The notes beneath the pieces are model-generated. The model saw only the letters and a list, made by a program, of their open reading frames with translations, was not told the origin of the DNA and did not search any database. A DNA stretch of 64,000 bases from Natrialbaceae archaeon AArc-T1-2 (GTDB lineage: Archaea; Halobacteriota; Halobacteria; Halobacteriales; Natrialbaceae), in NCBI RefSeq assembly GCF_030273315.1, contig NZ_CP127174.1:2108001-2172000 (forward strand), read 5' to 3'. Each line of letters begins with the position of its first letter. The stretch's first letter is position 1. The position numbers and the translations under genes were made by a program. Of the stretch, positions 15,807 through 24,395 are shown piece after piece.

Positions 15807-16843
15807 GCCGATCCGGTGGCGTACTTGTTCCGGTCGGCCCGTCGGCGACGCTCGAGGAGACGGTGTCCTACGCCGTCGGGGTGGTGAGAGACGTCGGGGG
15901 AGGAACCGTTCACATCGTCCGGACGGTCCCGGGACACCACGTTAGCGACGATGCGCTGGAACGGGATCAGCAGATACTAGAACGAGCCGAACGTCTCGCC
16001 AGAGAAGCAGCCGACGGCGAGATATCCGTCCGGACGGATCTGCTCGGGATCGGTCGGTATATTGCCGATCCGGCAGAACACGTCGACTTGCTCGTCGACC
16101 ACGTCCGCGAGCACGACCTCGATCGGATAATTCTCGATCCGGACTACTCCGTCGACGCCACTGCCCCCTCGTTGCAGCCGATCGATTCGGTGATTTCGAC
16201 CGCGGACGTCGAATACGAGCGCGTATCCGTCTCGAAACGAGACTTGCGCCCGACGCGAGAGGGAGTGATCCGTGGGGGGGTACTGTTCGGACTGACGGTC
16301 GCGTTCTATCTCGCGCTCGGCGGGCTCGGATCGACGTTTACGTACGCTTCCGCCGTCGGTACGGGCATTCTCGTAGCCGTCCTCTTTCGAAACGTCGCCT
16401 TCGAGACGACTCCGCATCTGTTTCCAGCGATGGGAGTGGTCGCACGAAGCGCGCTGTTCGTGCCGTATCTCCTGTGGGAGATCGCGAAGGCGAACGTCCT
16501 GTTCGCGTACGTGGTGTTACACCCGTCGATGCCGATCGATCCCGGGATGGACCGCGTCGACGCCGCCGTCAGCGACGGGCTATCGGTGACTACGTTCGCG
16601 AACAGCATCACCCTCACGCCGGGGACGCTCACGGTCGATGCGATCGGCAACCACCTGCTCGTCCACTCGCTCACGCCGGGTGCGCGAGATGATCTGGTCG
16701 ACGGCGTCCACGAGCGGGCCGTTCGATACCTCTTTTACGGCCGTGACGGGCTCAAACTCCCCGGTCCGGGCGCACGCGGTGACGCTGACGCTCTCTCCGG
16801 ACCGGCGGCGTCCGGCTCGGATAGAGGTGACGTCGATGACTGA
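15803..16843 (+). CDS. mrpE: Mrp Na+/H+ antiporter subunit E with N-terminal UspA-like domain
   Basis: Residues 1-145 resemble a universal-stress-protein fold (GGVLVPVGPSATLEETVSYAVGVVRDVGGGTVHIVRTVP, and later DRIILDPDYS). The C-terminal ~200 residues are MrpE/MnhE: two or three helices (GVLFGLTVAFYLALGG, ASAVGTGILVAVLFR) with LLWEIAKANVLFAYVVLHPS and the NSITLTPGTLTVDAIGNHLLVHSL signature. MrpE is a small structural subunit of the multisubunit Na+/H+ antiporter. The USP-like fusion may sense nucleotide or energy state. GTG 15803 overlaps the previous stop; an alternative GTG lies at 15794. Confidence 0.88.
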   Translation: MSRSGGVLVPVGPSATLEETVSYAVGVVRDVGGGTVHIVRTVPGHHVSDDALERDQQILERAERLAREAADGEISVRTDLLGIGRYIADPAEHVDLLVDHVREHDLDRIILDPDYSVDATAPSLQPIDSVISTADVEYERVSVSKRDLRPTREGVIRGGVLFGLTVAFYLALGGLGSTFTYASAVGTGILVAVLFRNVAFETTPHLFPAMGVVARSALFVPYLLWEIAKANVLFAYVVLHPSMPIDPGMDRVDAAVSDGLSVTTFANSITLTPGTLTVDAIGNHLLVHSLTPGARDDLVDGVHERAVRYLFYGRDGLKLPGPGARGDADALSGPAASGSDRGDVDD

Positions 16844-17120
16844 TCTACTCAACGCCATTATGCTCGGCTCGGCGGCGATCGTCGTCGTGCTCGCGGCCGT
16901 GGTCCTCTATCGGGCCGTGGTCGGACCGACGACCTACGATCGCGTTCTCGCGGTGAACGTGGTCGGGACCAGTACCGTCATCGTGATCGCACTGATCGCA
17001 GCGGGGCTCGACCGGCCCGAGTACCTCGACATCGCGATCGTCTACGCCCTGCTCAACTTCGTGTTGAGCCTGGCCGTCGGTCGATTCACCTACAGTAACG
17101 GGGAGGTGAAGTGGCGATGA
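16836..17120 (+). CDS. mrpF: Mrp Na+/H+ antiporter subunit F
   Basis: The 94 residues contain three membrane helices. The MrpF motif VLYRAVVGPTTYDRVLAVNVVGTSTVIVIALIAAGLDRPEYLDIAIVYALLNFV includes the characteristic GPTxxDRVLAxN and the DIAIVYALLNF helix. It is part of the Mrp membrane complex, which exchanges cytoplasmic Na+ for external H+. The ATG at 16836 overlaps mrpE by 8 bp, and its end overlaps mrpG. Length is normal for the family. Confidence 0.92.
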   Translation: MTDLLNAIMLGSAAIVVVLAAVVLYRAVVGPTTYDRVLAVNVVGTSTVIVIALIAAGLDRPEYLDIAIVYALLNFVLSLAVGRFTYSNGEVKWR

Positions 17121-17440
17121 CCTTGGTGACCGCTCTGATCGTGCTTTTCGTCGCTATCGGCGTCTTTTTCACGTTCGTCAGTGCCGTCGGCGTGTTGCGT
17201 TTGCCCGATGTCTACACCCGATCGCACGCCGCCACGAAAGCTGACACGCTCGGCGCCGGCTTCGCCATTCTCGGCGTCGCCGTCTACTTCGGTACTTCCG
17301 GCGAGGTACTTCGAGCCGTGTTTCTGTTCGTGTTCATCTACTACACGAACCCGACGGCGGCACACGCGATCACCCGCGCTGCGTACAGTCAAGACGTCGA
17401 GCCGTGGACGAGCGAGAACACCGAGGAGGGATCGCGATGA
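17117..17440 (+). CDS. mrpG: Mrp Na+/H+ antiporter subunit G
   Basis: The 107 residues have three helices and the MrpG signature FFTFVSAVGVLRLPDVYTRSHAATKADTLGAGFAILGVAVYF, followed by VFLFVFIYYTNPTAAHAITRAAY. MrpG packs beside MrpE/F in the antiporter. The ATG at 17117 shares ATGA with the mrpF stop; a GTG at 17111 is also in frame. The C-terminal tail is hydrophilic (SQDVEPWTSENTEEGSR). Confidence 0.92.
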   Translation: MTLVTALIVLFVAIGVFFTFVSAVGVLRLPDVYTRSHAATKADTLGAGFAILGVAVYFGTSGEVLRAVFLFVFIYYTNPTAAHAITRAAYSQDVEPWTSENTEEGSR

Positions 17441-18012
17441 TCTGGCTCGAGCTCGGACTGATCGCGTTCGTCATCATCGCGGCGGTCTTCGTCGCACTCG
17501 CTCGCGACGTCGTCGGCGCGATCGTTACGTTCGCCGCGTTCGGGCTGGGTATCTCGGTGATCTGGACGTTGCTGGCTGCACCGGACGTGGCGCTCGTCGA
17601 GGCCGCAGTGGGTGCCGGAGTCATCTCGGTGTTACTCCTGATCACCCTCGTCAAGACGACCGGCAGATCGACGTCGGCAGACGACGCGGGTCTCAGGGAG
17701 AAACTCCAACCGCTGAACGGTCCGGCGTTGCTCATCCTCGGTGGGCTGGCGATTCCGCTCGGCTATACGATCCTGTCGCTCCCGGCGATCGGTGACCCCA
17801 CTGCGCCGGCCGTAAGCGCGGAGTTCGCCGACGGTACGCAGACGCCGTACGGCTACTACATCGCGGAGACCCTCGACGAGGCCGGCTTTCCGAACGCCGT
17901 CGTCTCGGTGCTCGTGGTCTACCGTGGACTCGACACGCTGGGAGAGCTGATCGTCGCCTTCTCGGCCGCCGTGAGCGTGCTCGTCGTACTCAAACGTGAT
18001 GAACTCCTATGA
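17437..18012 (+). CDS. MrpA C-terminal module (DUF4040/MbhD-MbhE-like) as a separate subunit
   Basis: The 191 residues hold two parts that are fused to the end of MrpA in many bacteria. First comes a DUF4040/MbhD three-helix part (IWLELGLIAFVIIAAVFVALARDVVGAIVTFAAFGLGISVIWTLLAAPDVALVEAAVGAG). An MbhE-like part follows (YYIAETLDEAGFPNAVVSVLVVYRGLDTLGELIVAFSAAVSVLVVL) with the RGLDTLGE motif. This corresponds to the NuoJ/K-like part of complex I. ATGA overlaps join it to mrpG and mrpB. Its separate coding shows that MrpA is split in this operon. Confidence 0.88.
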   Translation: MIWLELGLIAFVIIAAVFVALARDVVGAIVTFAAFGLGISVIWTLLAAPDVALVEAAVGAGVISVLLLITLVKTTGRSTSADDAGLREKLQPLNGPALLILGGLAIPLGYTILSLPAIGDPTAPAVSAEFADGTQTPYGYYIAETLDEAGFPNAVVSVLVVYRGLDTLGELIVAFSAAVSVLVVLKRDELL

Positions 18013-18590
18013 CGATGACACGAGACAGCGATACGGATACGGACGATCGGCGGTACAACGGTGCCAAAGCGGACACTTCGGACAATGCGGACAGCGTGGC
18101 CGAGCCGGCTACACCGGTCGACGACGAATTCGACGTGCCGGATACGGAAGTCGCCCGGGGGGCAACGCCGGTCACCCAGAGCCCGGTCATCAAGACGGTC
18201 TCCAGAACGGTCACGCCGTTCGTCGTCGCGTTCGGGGTCTATATCACGTTGTTCGGGACGAGTCTCCCGGGCGGCGCGTTCCAGGGGGGGATCGTGATGG
18301 GGTCTGCGGTCGTACTCATCGGTCTCGCCTTCGGATTCGACCCGACCCAGGAGTGGCTCGACGCGCGAGCGCTCGGTGGGCTGTTCCTGCTCGGTGCCGG
18401 GCTTTTCGGTGCCGTCGCCGTCGGTGGCGTCGTTTTCGGAGGAGCAGTCCTCGAGCTGTTCGTCTTCCCGCTGTCGGTCGAGGACATGGTCAAGCTCGTC
18501 GAAGTGGCGATCGCTGCGCTGGTGACCGGCGTCGTTATCGGCCTCGTCATCTGGCTCTCTTCGGGCGTTATCGGAGGTGAAAAGACGTGA
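18009..18590 (+). CDS. mrpB: Mrp Na+/H+ antiporter subunit B
   Basis: The 193 residues include a long charged, disordered N-terminus (residues 1-60, DSDTDTDD...) not found in bacterial MrpB. The four-helix MrpB core follows, with TVTPFVVAFGVYITLFGTSLPGGAFQGGIVMGSAVVLIGLAFG; the PGGAFQGG loop is diagnostic. MrpB is needed for Na+/H+ exchange and resembles NuoJ-related subunits. The start overlaps the previous gene (ATGA) and the end overlaps mrpC (GTGA). Confidence 0.92.
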   Translation: MTMTRDSDTDTDDRRYNGAKADTSDNADSVAEPATPVDDEFDVPDTEVARGATPVTQSPVIKTVSRTVTPFVVAFGVYITLFGTSLPGGAFQGGIVMGSAVVLIGLAFGFDPTQEWLDARALGGLFLLGAGLFGAVAVGGVVFGGAVLELFVFPLSVEDMVKLVEVAIAALVTGVVIGLVIWLSSGVIGGEKT

Positions 18591-18964
18591 TCGAGACACA
18601 CCACTACTACCTGACGTCGTTCGCACTCTTCCTGATCGGACTGTACATGATGATCGACAACCGGAACCTCATCAAGAAGGTGATCGGCCTGAACTTCTCG
18701 CAGGTCGCAGTATACCTGATGCTCGTGACGATCGGCTACGTCGACGGTGCGAACCCGCCGATCGTGGGACTCGAGGGTCCGCACGCGAATCCGCTCGCGC
18801 ACGTGCTCGTGCTGACGGCGATCGTCGTCGGGGTTTCGCTGACTGGGCTCGCACTCGCACTCGTCATCAGACTGTACGACGAGTTCGGCACGTTAGACTC
18901 GCGTGAGATCGAACGAAAGCTGGCTGCCGACGACGCCGAACGAGGGGTGGACACCGATGACTGA
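18587..18964 (+). CDS. mrpC: Mrp Na+/H+ antiporter subunit C (NuoK-like)
   Basis: The 125 residues contain three membrane helices homologous to NuoK: FALFLIGLYMMIDNRNLIKKVIGLNFSQVAVYLMLV, then PLAHVLVLTAIVVGVSLTGLALALVIRLYDEFGTLD. The conserved buried acid lies after the HVLVLTAIVV segment region, as is usual for this family. GTG 18587 overlaps the mrpB stop (GTGA). The soluble C-terminal tail ends DAERGVDTDD and overlaps the start of the following mrpD-type gene by 8 bp. Confidence 0.92.
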   Translation: MIETHHYYLTSFALFLIGLYMMIDNRNLIKKVIGLNFSQVAVYLMLVTIGYVDGANPPIVGLEGPHANPLAHVLVLTAIVVGVSLTGLALALVIRLYDEFGTLDSREIERKLAADDAERGVDTDD

Positions 18965-20642
18965 GCCGATCCTCGCGACGGCAGGGACGGGCGAGGTCGT
19001 CTCGATCCGGCCGGTCGCGGCGCTTCTCGTCTCGCTCGTCGCGGTCGCGTTGATCGTCGCCTCGCACAGCCGGCCGAACGTCCGGGAGGGATGGTCGATC
19101 GCGGCCGCACTCGCGATGTTTGCCATCGTCGCCAGCATGGCTCCGGGCGTACTCGAGGGGCGGGTCTACGTGACCCCCTTCGGCGAGATCGTCCCCGGCG
19201 TCGAGCTGGCGTTGCGCGCGGACGCGCTCGGGATGTTGTTCGCGGTCGTCGCCAGCGGCCTGTACGTCCTCACGGCGATCTACAGCATCGGTTACATGCG
19301 TGGCCACGACGAGCGCTACCAGACACGATTCTTCGCCATGCTGTGTGCGAGCGTCGGTGCCGCACTCGGGATCGCGTTCGCCCCCAACCTGTTGCTGTTG
19401 CTCGTGTTCTACGAGGTGCTGACGATCGCGACCTACCCGCTCGTCGCCCACGACGAGTCCGAGGAGGCACGCGTCTCGGGATATAAGTATCTCGCGTACG
19501 CGTTCTCCGGTGGACTCGCCGTCTTCGGCGGGATGCTCGCCGTCTTCTGGCTGACCGGGACGGTCACGTTCAGCCGTGGCGGCATCGTCGAACTCGCCGC
19601 GGCCGACCCGTGGACCGCACGCGGTGCGTTCGCGTTGCTCGTCGCCGGCTTCAGCGTCAAAGCCGCCGTGATGCCGCTTCACTCCTGGCTGCCGAGTGCG
19701 ATGGTCGCGCCGACGCCCGTCTCGGGGCTGTTGCACGCGGTCGCGGTCGTCAAAGCCGGCGCCTTCGGCGTCGCCCGGACCGTGATCGACGTCTTCGGCC
19801 CAGGTCTGGTCGCAGACCTCGGGATGGGCGCGCCGCTTGCGGCTTTCGCCGGTGCGACGATCCTGATCGCGAGCCTGTTCGCACTCCGGCAGGACAACCT
19901 CAAGGCGAGGCTCGCGTACTCGACGATCGCACAGCTTTCCTACATCGTCTTCGGGCTCTCGCTGCTCGAGCCCGCGGCGCTGACCGGCGGGCTGTTGCAC
20001 ATCCCCGCCCACGCGTTCGCGAAACTGACGTTGTTCCTCTGTGCCGGCGCGCTCTACGTCCAGCTACACGTTAAATACATAAGCGAAATGGCTGGCGTCG
20101 GGAAACGGATGCCCGTGACGATGGGGGCGTTCGCGCTGGCGAGTTTCAGCATGGCCGGGATGCCGCTTCTCGCCGGCTTCGTGAGCAAGTGGCATCTCAT
20201 CTGGGGTGGCGCAGAGGCCGGGCAGCTGCTCGTTCCCGCGGTGTTGGTCACCTCCGGCGCGTTGAACATCGGCTACTTCTGGCCCATCGTCTACACGGCC
20301 TTCTTCGAGCGCCCGGACGACCGCGAACCGAAGCCGGTGCTCGACGGCCCGATCGGTGGCACACCGGTCGGGGAGGTCCGGGCCGACGGCGGCTCCGCGG
20401 ACGAGGGTGATCACGACCGTGACGACCACGATCACGGCCACGGCCACCACGACCTTCCGCCGACCGACGGCTGGGGTCGTCCGGACGGCCTGTTACGAGA
20501 GACGACGCTGCTGATGCTCGTTCCACTCATGTCCACGACGACGCTCATGGTCCTGTTCGGTATCGTCCCCGACTACATGTTCTTCTTCGACCTCGTCGAG
20601 TTCATCGTCGAGGGTGCGACCGAGGGGGTGAGCGGGCGATGA
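18957..20642 (+). CDS. mrpD: Mrp antiporter NuoL/M/N-like proton channel subunit (copy 1)
   Basis: The 561-residue protein has about fourteen helices of the proton-conducting complex I/antiporter type. It shows VLTAIYSIGYMRGHDERYQTRFFAMLCASVGAAL, the helix-7 lysine region PLHSWLPSAMVAPTPVSGLLHAVAVVKAGAFGVAR, DNLKARLAYSTIAQLSYIVFGLSL and HAFAKLTLFLCAGAL. A His/Asp-rich cytoplasmic loop (residues ~490-520, DHDRDDHDHGHGHHD) may bind divalent metals. ATG 18957 overlaps mrpC, and the end overlaps the next subunit. Three such channels occur in this operon. Confidence 0.9.
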   Translation: MTEPILATAGTGEVVSIRPVAALLVSLVAVALIVASHSRPNVREGWSIAAALAMFAIVASMAPGVLEGRVYVTPFGEIVPGVELALRADALGMLFAVVASGLYVLTAIYSIGYMRGHDERYQTRFFAMLCASVGAALGIAFAPNLLLLLVFYEVLTIATYPLVAHDESEEARVSGYKYLAYAFSGGLAVFGGMLAVFWLTGTVTFSRGGIVELAAADPWTARGAFALLVAGFSVKAAVMPLHSWLPSAMVAPTPVSGLLHAVAVVKAGAFGVARTVIDVFGPGLVADLGMGAPLAAFAGATILIASLFALRQDNLKARLAYSTIAQLSYIVFGLSLLEPAALTGGLLHIPAHAFAKLTLFLCAGALYVQLHVKYISEMAGVGKRMPVTMGAFALASFSMAGMPLLAGFVSKWHLIWGGAEAGQLLVPAVLVTSGALNIGYFWPIVYTAFFERPDDREPKPVLDGPIGGTPVGEVRADGGSADEGDHDRDDHDHGHGHHDLPPTDGWGRPDGLLRETTLLMLVPLMSTTTLMVLFGIVPDYMFFFDLVEFIVEGATEGVSGR

Positions 20643-22462
20643 GCGCACCACTTTTCGGCGTCGATGCGTTGCTTTCGGTTCCGCCGTTCCTGTTCGTCGT
20701 CGCCGCCGTAGTACTGGTGGCGCTTTTGCCCCGACGAGAGGCTCACCTGGTGACGGTCCTCGCGTTGCTCGGAACCGTCGCCTGGGCGCTGCTCGTCCCC
20801 GATGGCACCGGGCCGACGGTGACCTTCCTCGGCTTCGAGGTGATCGTCGTCGACGTCAGCGTGTTCTCGCGGCTGATGGTGATCATCTTCGGTGCCTTCG
20901 GCGCTGCGGCCGTCGGCTACGCTTACTTCGCCGGCGCCAGCAACCGCCACCTCATGTGGGGACTCGGCTACGTCGGCGCGTCGCTGTGGACCGTCGTCGT
21001 CGGCGACTGGCTCGGGCTGATCGTCGGCTGGGAGATCATGGCCATCGCCAGCACCGTCTTCGTCTGGCTCTCGGGTGGCAAGGCGATCCGGGCCGGCTTT
21101 CGCTACGCACTCGCACACGGGATCGGCGGCAGCCTGTTGCTCGCCGGGATCGTCCTCTACCTGTTCGCCGTCGGTCCCGAACCGACCGCGTTACACTTCG
21201 ACGGGAACGGGATCGGCGGCATGGAGGTCGCGGCCGCCGGCCTCGCAATCTCGATCCCGGCCGCGCTCGCCGGTGTCGGGATCGGCGTCAACGCGGCTGT
21301 CATCGGCCTGCACAACTGGATGCCCGACACCTATCCCGCGCCACACGCGGCGACGTCGGTGTTTTTAGCCTGTTACACCACGAAGACCGCCGTCTACGCC
21401 GCCTACCGTGCGTTCCCCGAGGGGAACCTGATCCTGGCCTACGCTGGCGGTGCGATGACCATCTACGGGGCCGCTTACGCGTTGGCCCAGAAGGACATGC
21501 GTCGGCTGCTCTCTTATCACATCCAGGGCCAGGTCGGGTTCATGCTCGCCGGGATCGGCGTCGGCTCCGCACTTGGGGTCGCCGGCGGCTTCGCCCACCT
21601 CTTCAACCACATCCTCTACAAGGGCCTGCTGTTCATGGCCGCCGGTATCATCATCCTGCAACTGGACAAGAACAAACTCGACGAGTTCGGTGCGATCGGG
21701 ACCTCCGCACCGATCGCGCTCGGACTGTTCCTGATCGGCGCGCTCTCGATTTCCGGCGTTCCCGGCTTCAACGGGTTCGTGAGCAAGGGGATGTTGACTG
21801 ACGCCGCCGAGTACGGCGGTCACGAACCGCTGTTCTGGCTGCTTCTGGTCGGTGGCGTCGGGACCTACGCCTCGTTCATCAAGTTCGGCTACTACGGGTT
21901 CCTCGACGGGGAACGCTTCCAGATGCCCGATGCGAACCTGGGCCAGACGGTCGTCGCGGGAGCGGTTGCGGCCGCCTGTGTCGTCTTCGGGCTCGCCTAC
22001 CAGCCGCTTTTCGCGTTGCTCCCCTTTACCGACCAGTGGTCGACCGACCCGTACTCGAGTGCACACCTGCTGAAAGCCACTGGGATGGGCGTCGGTGGGA
22101 TCGTCGTCTTCGTGATCGGGAAGCCGATCTTCGACCGACTCCACGGCGGGAAAGACGTCGACCGGCTACACGACCCGGCCGCGTTCTACGGGACGCGGGC
22201 GCTGTCGGGCGGGCTCGGTGGTTTCTACAACCGGGTCGGTGACGCCGTGATCGGGGCGGGCTGGGCGCTCGTCGATGCCGTCCACGATCCCGGCACAGCG
22301 ATTCGCACCGTCCTCCCCGCAGGCTGGCGTGATCGGTACGATCGCCGCCTCGCGAGCACACCCGGCAAGACCGGGGCCAAACTCGGTATCGGACGAACGA
22401 TCTACGTTGCAACGGGCCTGCTCACGATCGTACTCGCCGTTGCACTCTTCATCGACATCTGA
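20639..22462 (+). CDS. Mrp antiporter NuoL/MrpA-like proton channel subunit (copy 2)
   Basis: The 607 residues form the largest of the three channel subunits, with about sixteen helices. The motifs LGLIVGWEIMAIASTVFVWLSGG, GLHNWMPDTYPAPHAATSVFLACYTTKTAVYAAYR (proton-channel Lys and broken helix), AQKDMRRLLSYHIQGQVGFMLAG and HLFNHILYKGLLFMAAG are typical of NuoL/M. It probably takes the place of the MrpA N-terminal domain, although it lacks the C-terminal DUF4040 module, which is encoded separately at 17437. A C-terminal amphipathic stretch and a last helix (IGRTIYVATGLLTIVLAVALF) resemble the NuoL lateral-helix end. Confidence 0.88.
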   Translation: MSAPLFGVDALLSVPPFLFVVAAVVLVALLPRREAHLVTVLALLGTVAWALLVPDGTGPTVTFLGFEVIVVDVSVFSRLMVIIFGAFGAAAVGYAYFAGASNRHLMWGLGYVGASLWTVVVGDWLGLIVGWEIMAIASTVFVWLSGGKAIRAGFRYALAHGIGGSLLLAGIVLYLFAVGPEPTALHFDGNGIGGMEVAAAGLAISIPAALAGVGIGVNAAVIGLHNWMPDTYPAPHAATSVFLACYTTKTAVYAAYRAFPEGNLILAYAGGAMTIYGAAYALAQKDMRRLLSYHIQGQVGFMLAGIGVGSALGVAGGFAHLFNHILYKGLLFMAAGIIILQLDKNKLDEFGAIGTSAPIALGLFLIGALSISGVPGFNGFVSKGMLTDAAEYGGHEPLFWLLLVGGVGTYASFIKFGYYGFLDGERFQMPDANLGQTVVAGAVAAACVVFGLAYQPLFALLPFTDQWSTDPYSSAHLLKATGMGVGGIVVFVIGKPIFDRLHGGKDVDRLHDPAAFYGTRALSGGLGGFYNRVGDAVIGAGWALVDAVHDPGTAIRTVLPAGWRDRYDRRLASTPGKTGAKLGIGRTIYVATGLLTIVLAVALFIDI

Positions 22463-22466
22463 AACC

Positions 22467-22568
22467 ATGACGAGGATCTACACCACGGAGACGGTCGGAC
22501 GGACGGACATCGAGATCGAAACGCGTCTCGCCATCGGTGGGTTCGGTGGGAGCGAGGGGGTGAACTGA
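22467..22568 (+). CDS. Tiny ORF between Mrp channel genes
   Basis: A 33-residue frame (MTRIYTTETVGRTDIEIET...) begins 5 nt after one subunit stop and ends 4 nt before the next ATG, filling the only gap in the operon. It has no membrane helix or known motif. The ORF may be a translational spacer or a chance frame. The start ATG shares ATGA with an unused TGA. I cannot confirm that it is expressed. Confidence 0.3.
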   Translation: MTRIYTTETVGRTDIEIETRLAIGGFGGSEGVN

Positions 22569-22571
22569 CCG

Positions 22572-24035
22572 ATGGAGTGGCTCACCGGCATCGTCGTCCT
22601 CCTCCCGTTGATCGCCTCGGCGGTCCCGGTCGCCGCGAGCATCCGCTGGAAGAACATCGGCTGGCCGTTCGCTGCTGCGACCCTGCTCGCGACGTTCGGA
22701 CTCGCCGTGTGGCTCGCGTACCTGGTCGTGACGGACGGACCGATCAGCCACGATCTGGCCGGCATCGACATGCCCCACGGTATCGAGCTGTTCGCAGACG
22801 AACTCTCGGTGTTAGTCCTCCTGCTCACGCTTATCGTCTGTCTCGGCGTGCTCGTCTACACTCGAGTCGGCGGCCCCAGGGGGAATGCCTTCTACGGCGG
22901 CTTTCTCCTTCTGACTGGTGGGATGCTCGGGATCACGCTTACGGCCGACCTGTTCAACCTCTATGTCTTCCTCGAGATCATGGCGCTTTCGTCGTACGCG
23001 CTGGTCTCGGCGGCGAAGTACCGCTGGTCGACCTACGCCGCGTTCAAGTACCTCCTGGTCGGCACCGTCGGGGCGGGATTTTACCTCTTCGGGGTCGCAC
23101 TCGCCCTCGCCGCGACCGGGACGCTCAACATGCAGGACCTGTCGGTGCGCCTCGCCGAGGTCGGCTACACCGATCCGGTGGTGATCGCGGCCTTCGGGAT
23201 GATGGCCGCCGGTCTCGCGATCAAGATCGCGCTGTTCCCGGTTCACACCTGGCTCGCCGACGCACACGCCTCGGCGCCCGACGGCATCAGCGCCGTCATC
23301 TCCGCGCTCGTCCCCGCCGTCGCGGTGTACGCCTTCGCACGAATCATCTACACCGTCTTCACCGTCGACTTCATCCAGACCAATCCGGACGTCGGGACGA
23401 TGTTGCTTCTCGTCGGCCTGTTGAGCCTCTTTGCCGGGAGCACGTTCGCAATCTTGCAGGACCACATCAAGCTCGTGCTCGCGTACTCGACGGTCTCGCA
23501 GTTCGGCATCGTGTTGATCGGCCTCTCGATCGCCAACGAGACGGCGATCTTCGGTGCGATCTTCCAGATGTTCGGTCACGGTATCGTCAAGGCCTCGCTG
23601 TTCCTGCTGGCGGGGATGATCGCGTTGCGCTTTGGCGGGATTCGTCACATCGAGGAGTACGGCGGGCTCGCAAAGCAGGCACCCGTGATGGCCGGCGCGT
23701 TCGCCGTCCTCGCCGTCGCGATGATCGGTCTGCCGCCGACGTTCGGCTTCGTCGGCAAGTGGTACATCGCACTCGGGGCGTTCGAGGAGGGCATGTGGTA
23801 CGTCTCCCTGCTCGTGCTCGGGAGTACGCTCCTGTCTGCGGCGTACATCCTCCCGTTCGTCAACCGGATCTACTTCTACTCCTTCGACGGCACCGACGCC
23901 GATCCAGAGCGTATCACCCGGGGGATGATGCTCGCGATCGTCGCCGGGGCGATCCTCGGCATCGTCCTCGGATTCACCTCCGGCGAGATCCACACCCTCC
24001 TCGAGGGCGCGATCGACGCGCTTCTCGAGGCCTGA
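22572..24035 (+). CDS. mrpD: Mrp antiporter subunit D (NuoN/M-like proton channel, copy 3)
   Basis: This 487-residue protein has fourteen helices. It is the closest of the three to canonical MrpD: TADLFNLYVFLEIMALSSYALVSAAK, FPVHTWLADAHASAPDGISAVISALVPAVAVYAFARI, LQDHIKLVLAYSTVSQFGIVLIGLS and FGHGIVKASLFLLAGMIALRFG. The FNLYVFLEI and GHGIVKASLF signatures are typical of MrpD. Last gene of the operon; its end is followed by about 360 bp without a gene. It is expected to act with copies 1 and 2 as the ion-translocating core. Confidence 0.92.
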   Translation: MEWLTGIVVLLPLIASAVPVAASIRWKNIGWPFAAATLLATFGLAVWLAYLVVTDGPISHDLAGIDMPHGIELFADELSVLVLLLTLIVCLGVLVYTRVGGPRGNAFYGGFLLLTGGMLGITLTADLFNLYVFLEIMALSSYALVSAAKYRWSTYAAFKYLLVGTVGAGFYLFGVALALAATGTLNMQDLSVRLAEVGYTDPVVIAAFGMMAAGLAIKIALFPVHTWLADAHASAPDGISAVISALVPAVAVYAFARIIYTVFTVDFIQTNPDVGTMLLLVGLLSLFAGSTFAILQDHIKLVLAYSTVSQFGIVLIGLSIANETAIFGAIFQMFGHGIVKASLFLLAGMIALRFGGIRHIEEYGGLAKQAPVMAGAFAVLAVAMIGLPPTFGFVGKWYIALGAFEEGMWYVSLLVLGSTLLSAAYILPFVNRIYFYSFDGTDADPERITRGMMLAIVAGAILGIVLGFTSGEIHTLLEGAIDALLEA

Positions 24036-24395
24036 CACCGACCCACACCGGCGGTACGACTCCTTCGACGCGGTCTCGTTTCCGGACACCTACAGACCGT
24101 GTACGTCACAGCTACCCGTATCGTCCCGCTGACTGGTCACACGGGGCCCGACCGCTCGAGGCCGTGTCACGATAACGTGGTCACAACGGACCCTCGCCCG
24201 AACGAACGCAGATACCCCCCACTCGTCGGCCCAGTCCGTGTAGCACGATGTTACACGCCCAAAAGACAGGAATAACAATACAGACAGCGGGCGACGGGAC
24301 GACGGGATGACAGAGACAGCGATCCAGCCGTCGAGATCGTCCCGTCCTCGCCCGATCGCGTCGCGCGCAGATCGCACTCGAGGGATCCGGTGACC
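24036..24395. other. Intergenic region between the Mrp operon and the glycosyltransferase operon
   Basis: About 360 bp. An AT-rich core (aggaataacaataca, 24270-24284) may be the promoter of the next operon. I see no terminator hairpin with confidence, no gene and no RNA. Confidence 0.4.
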
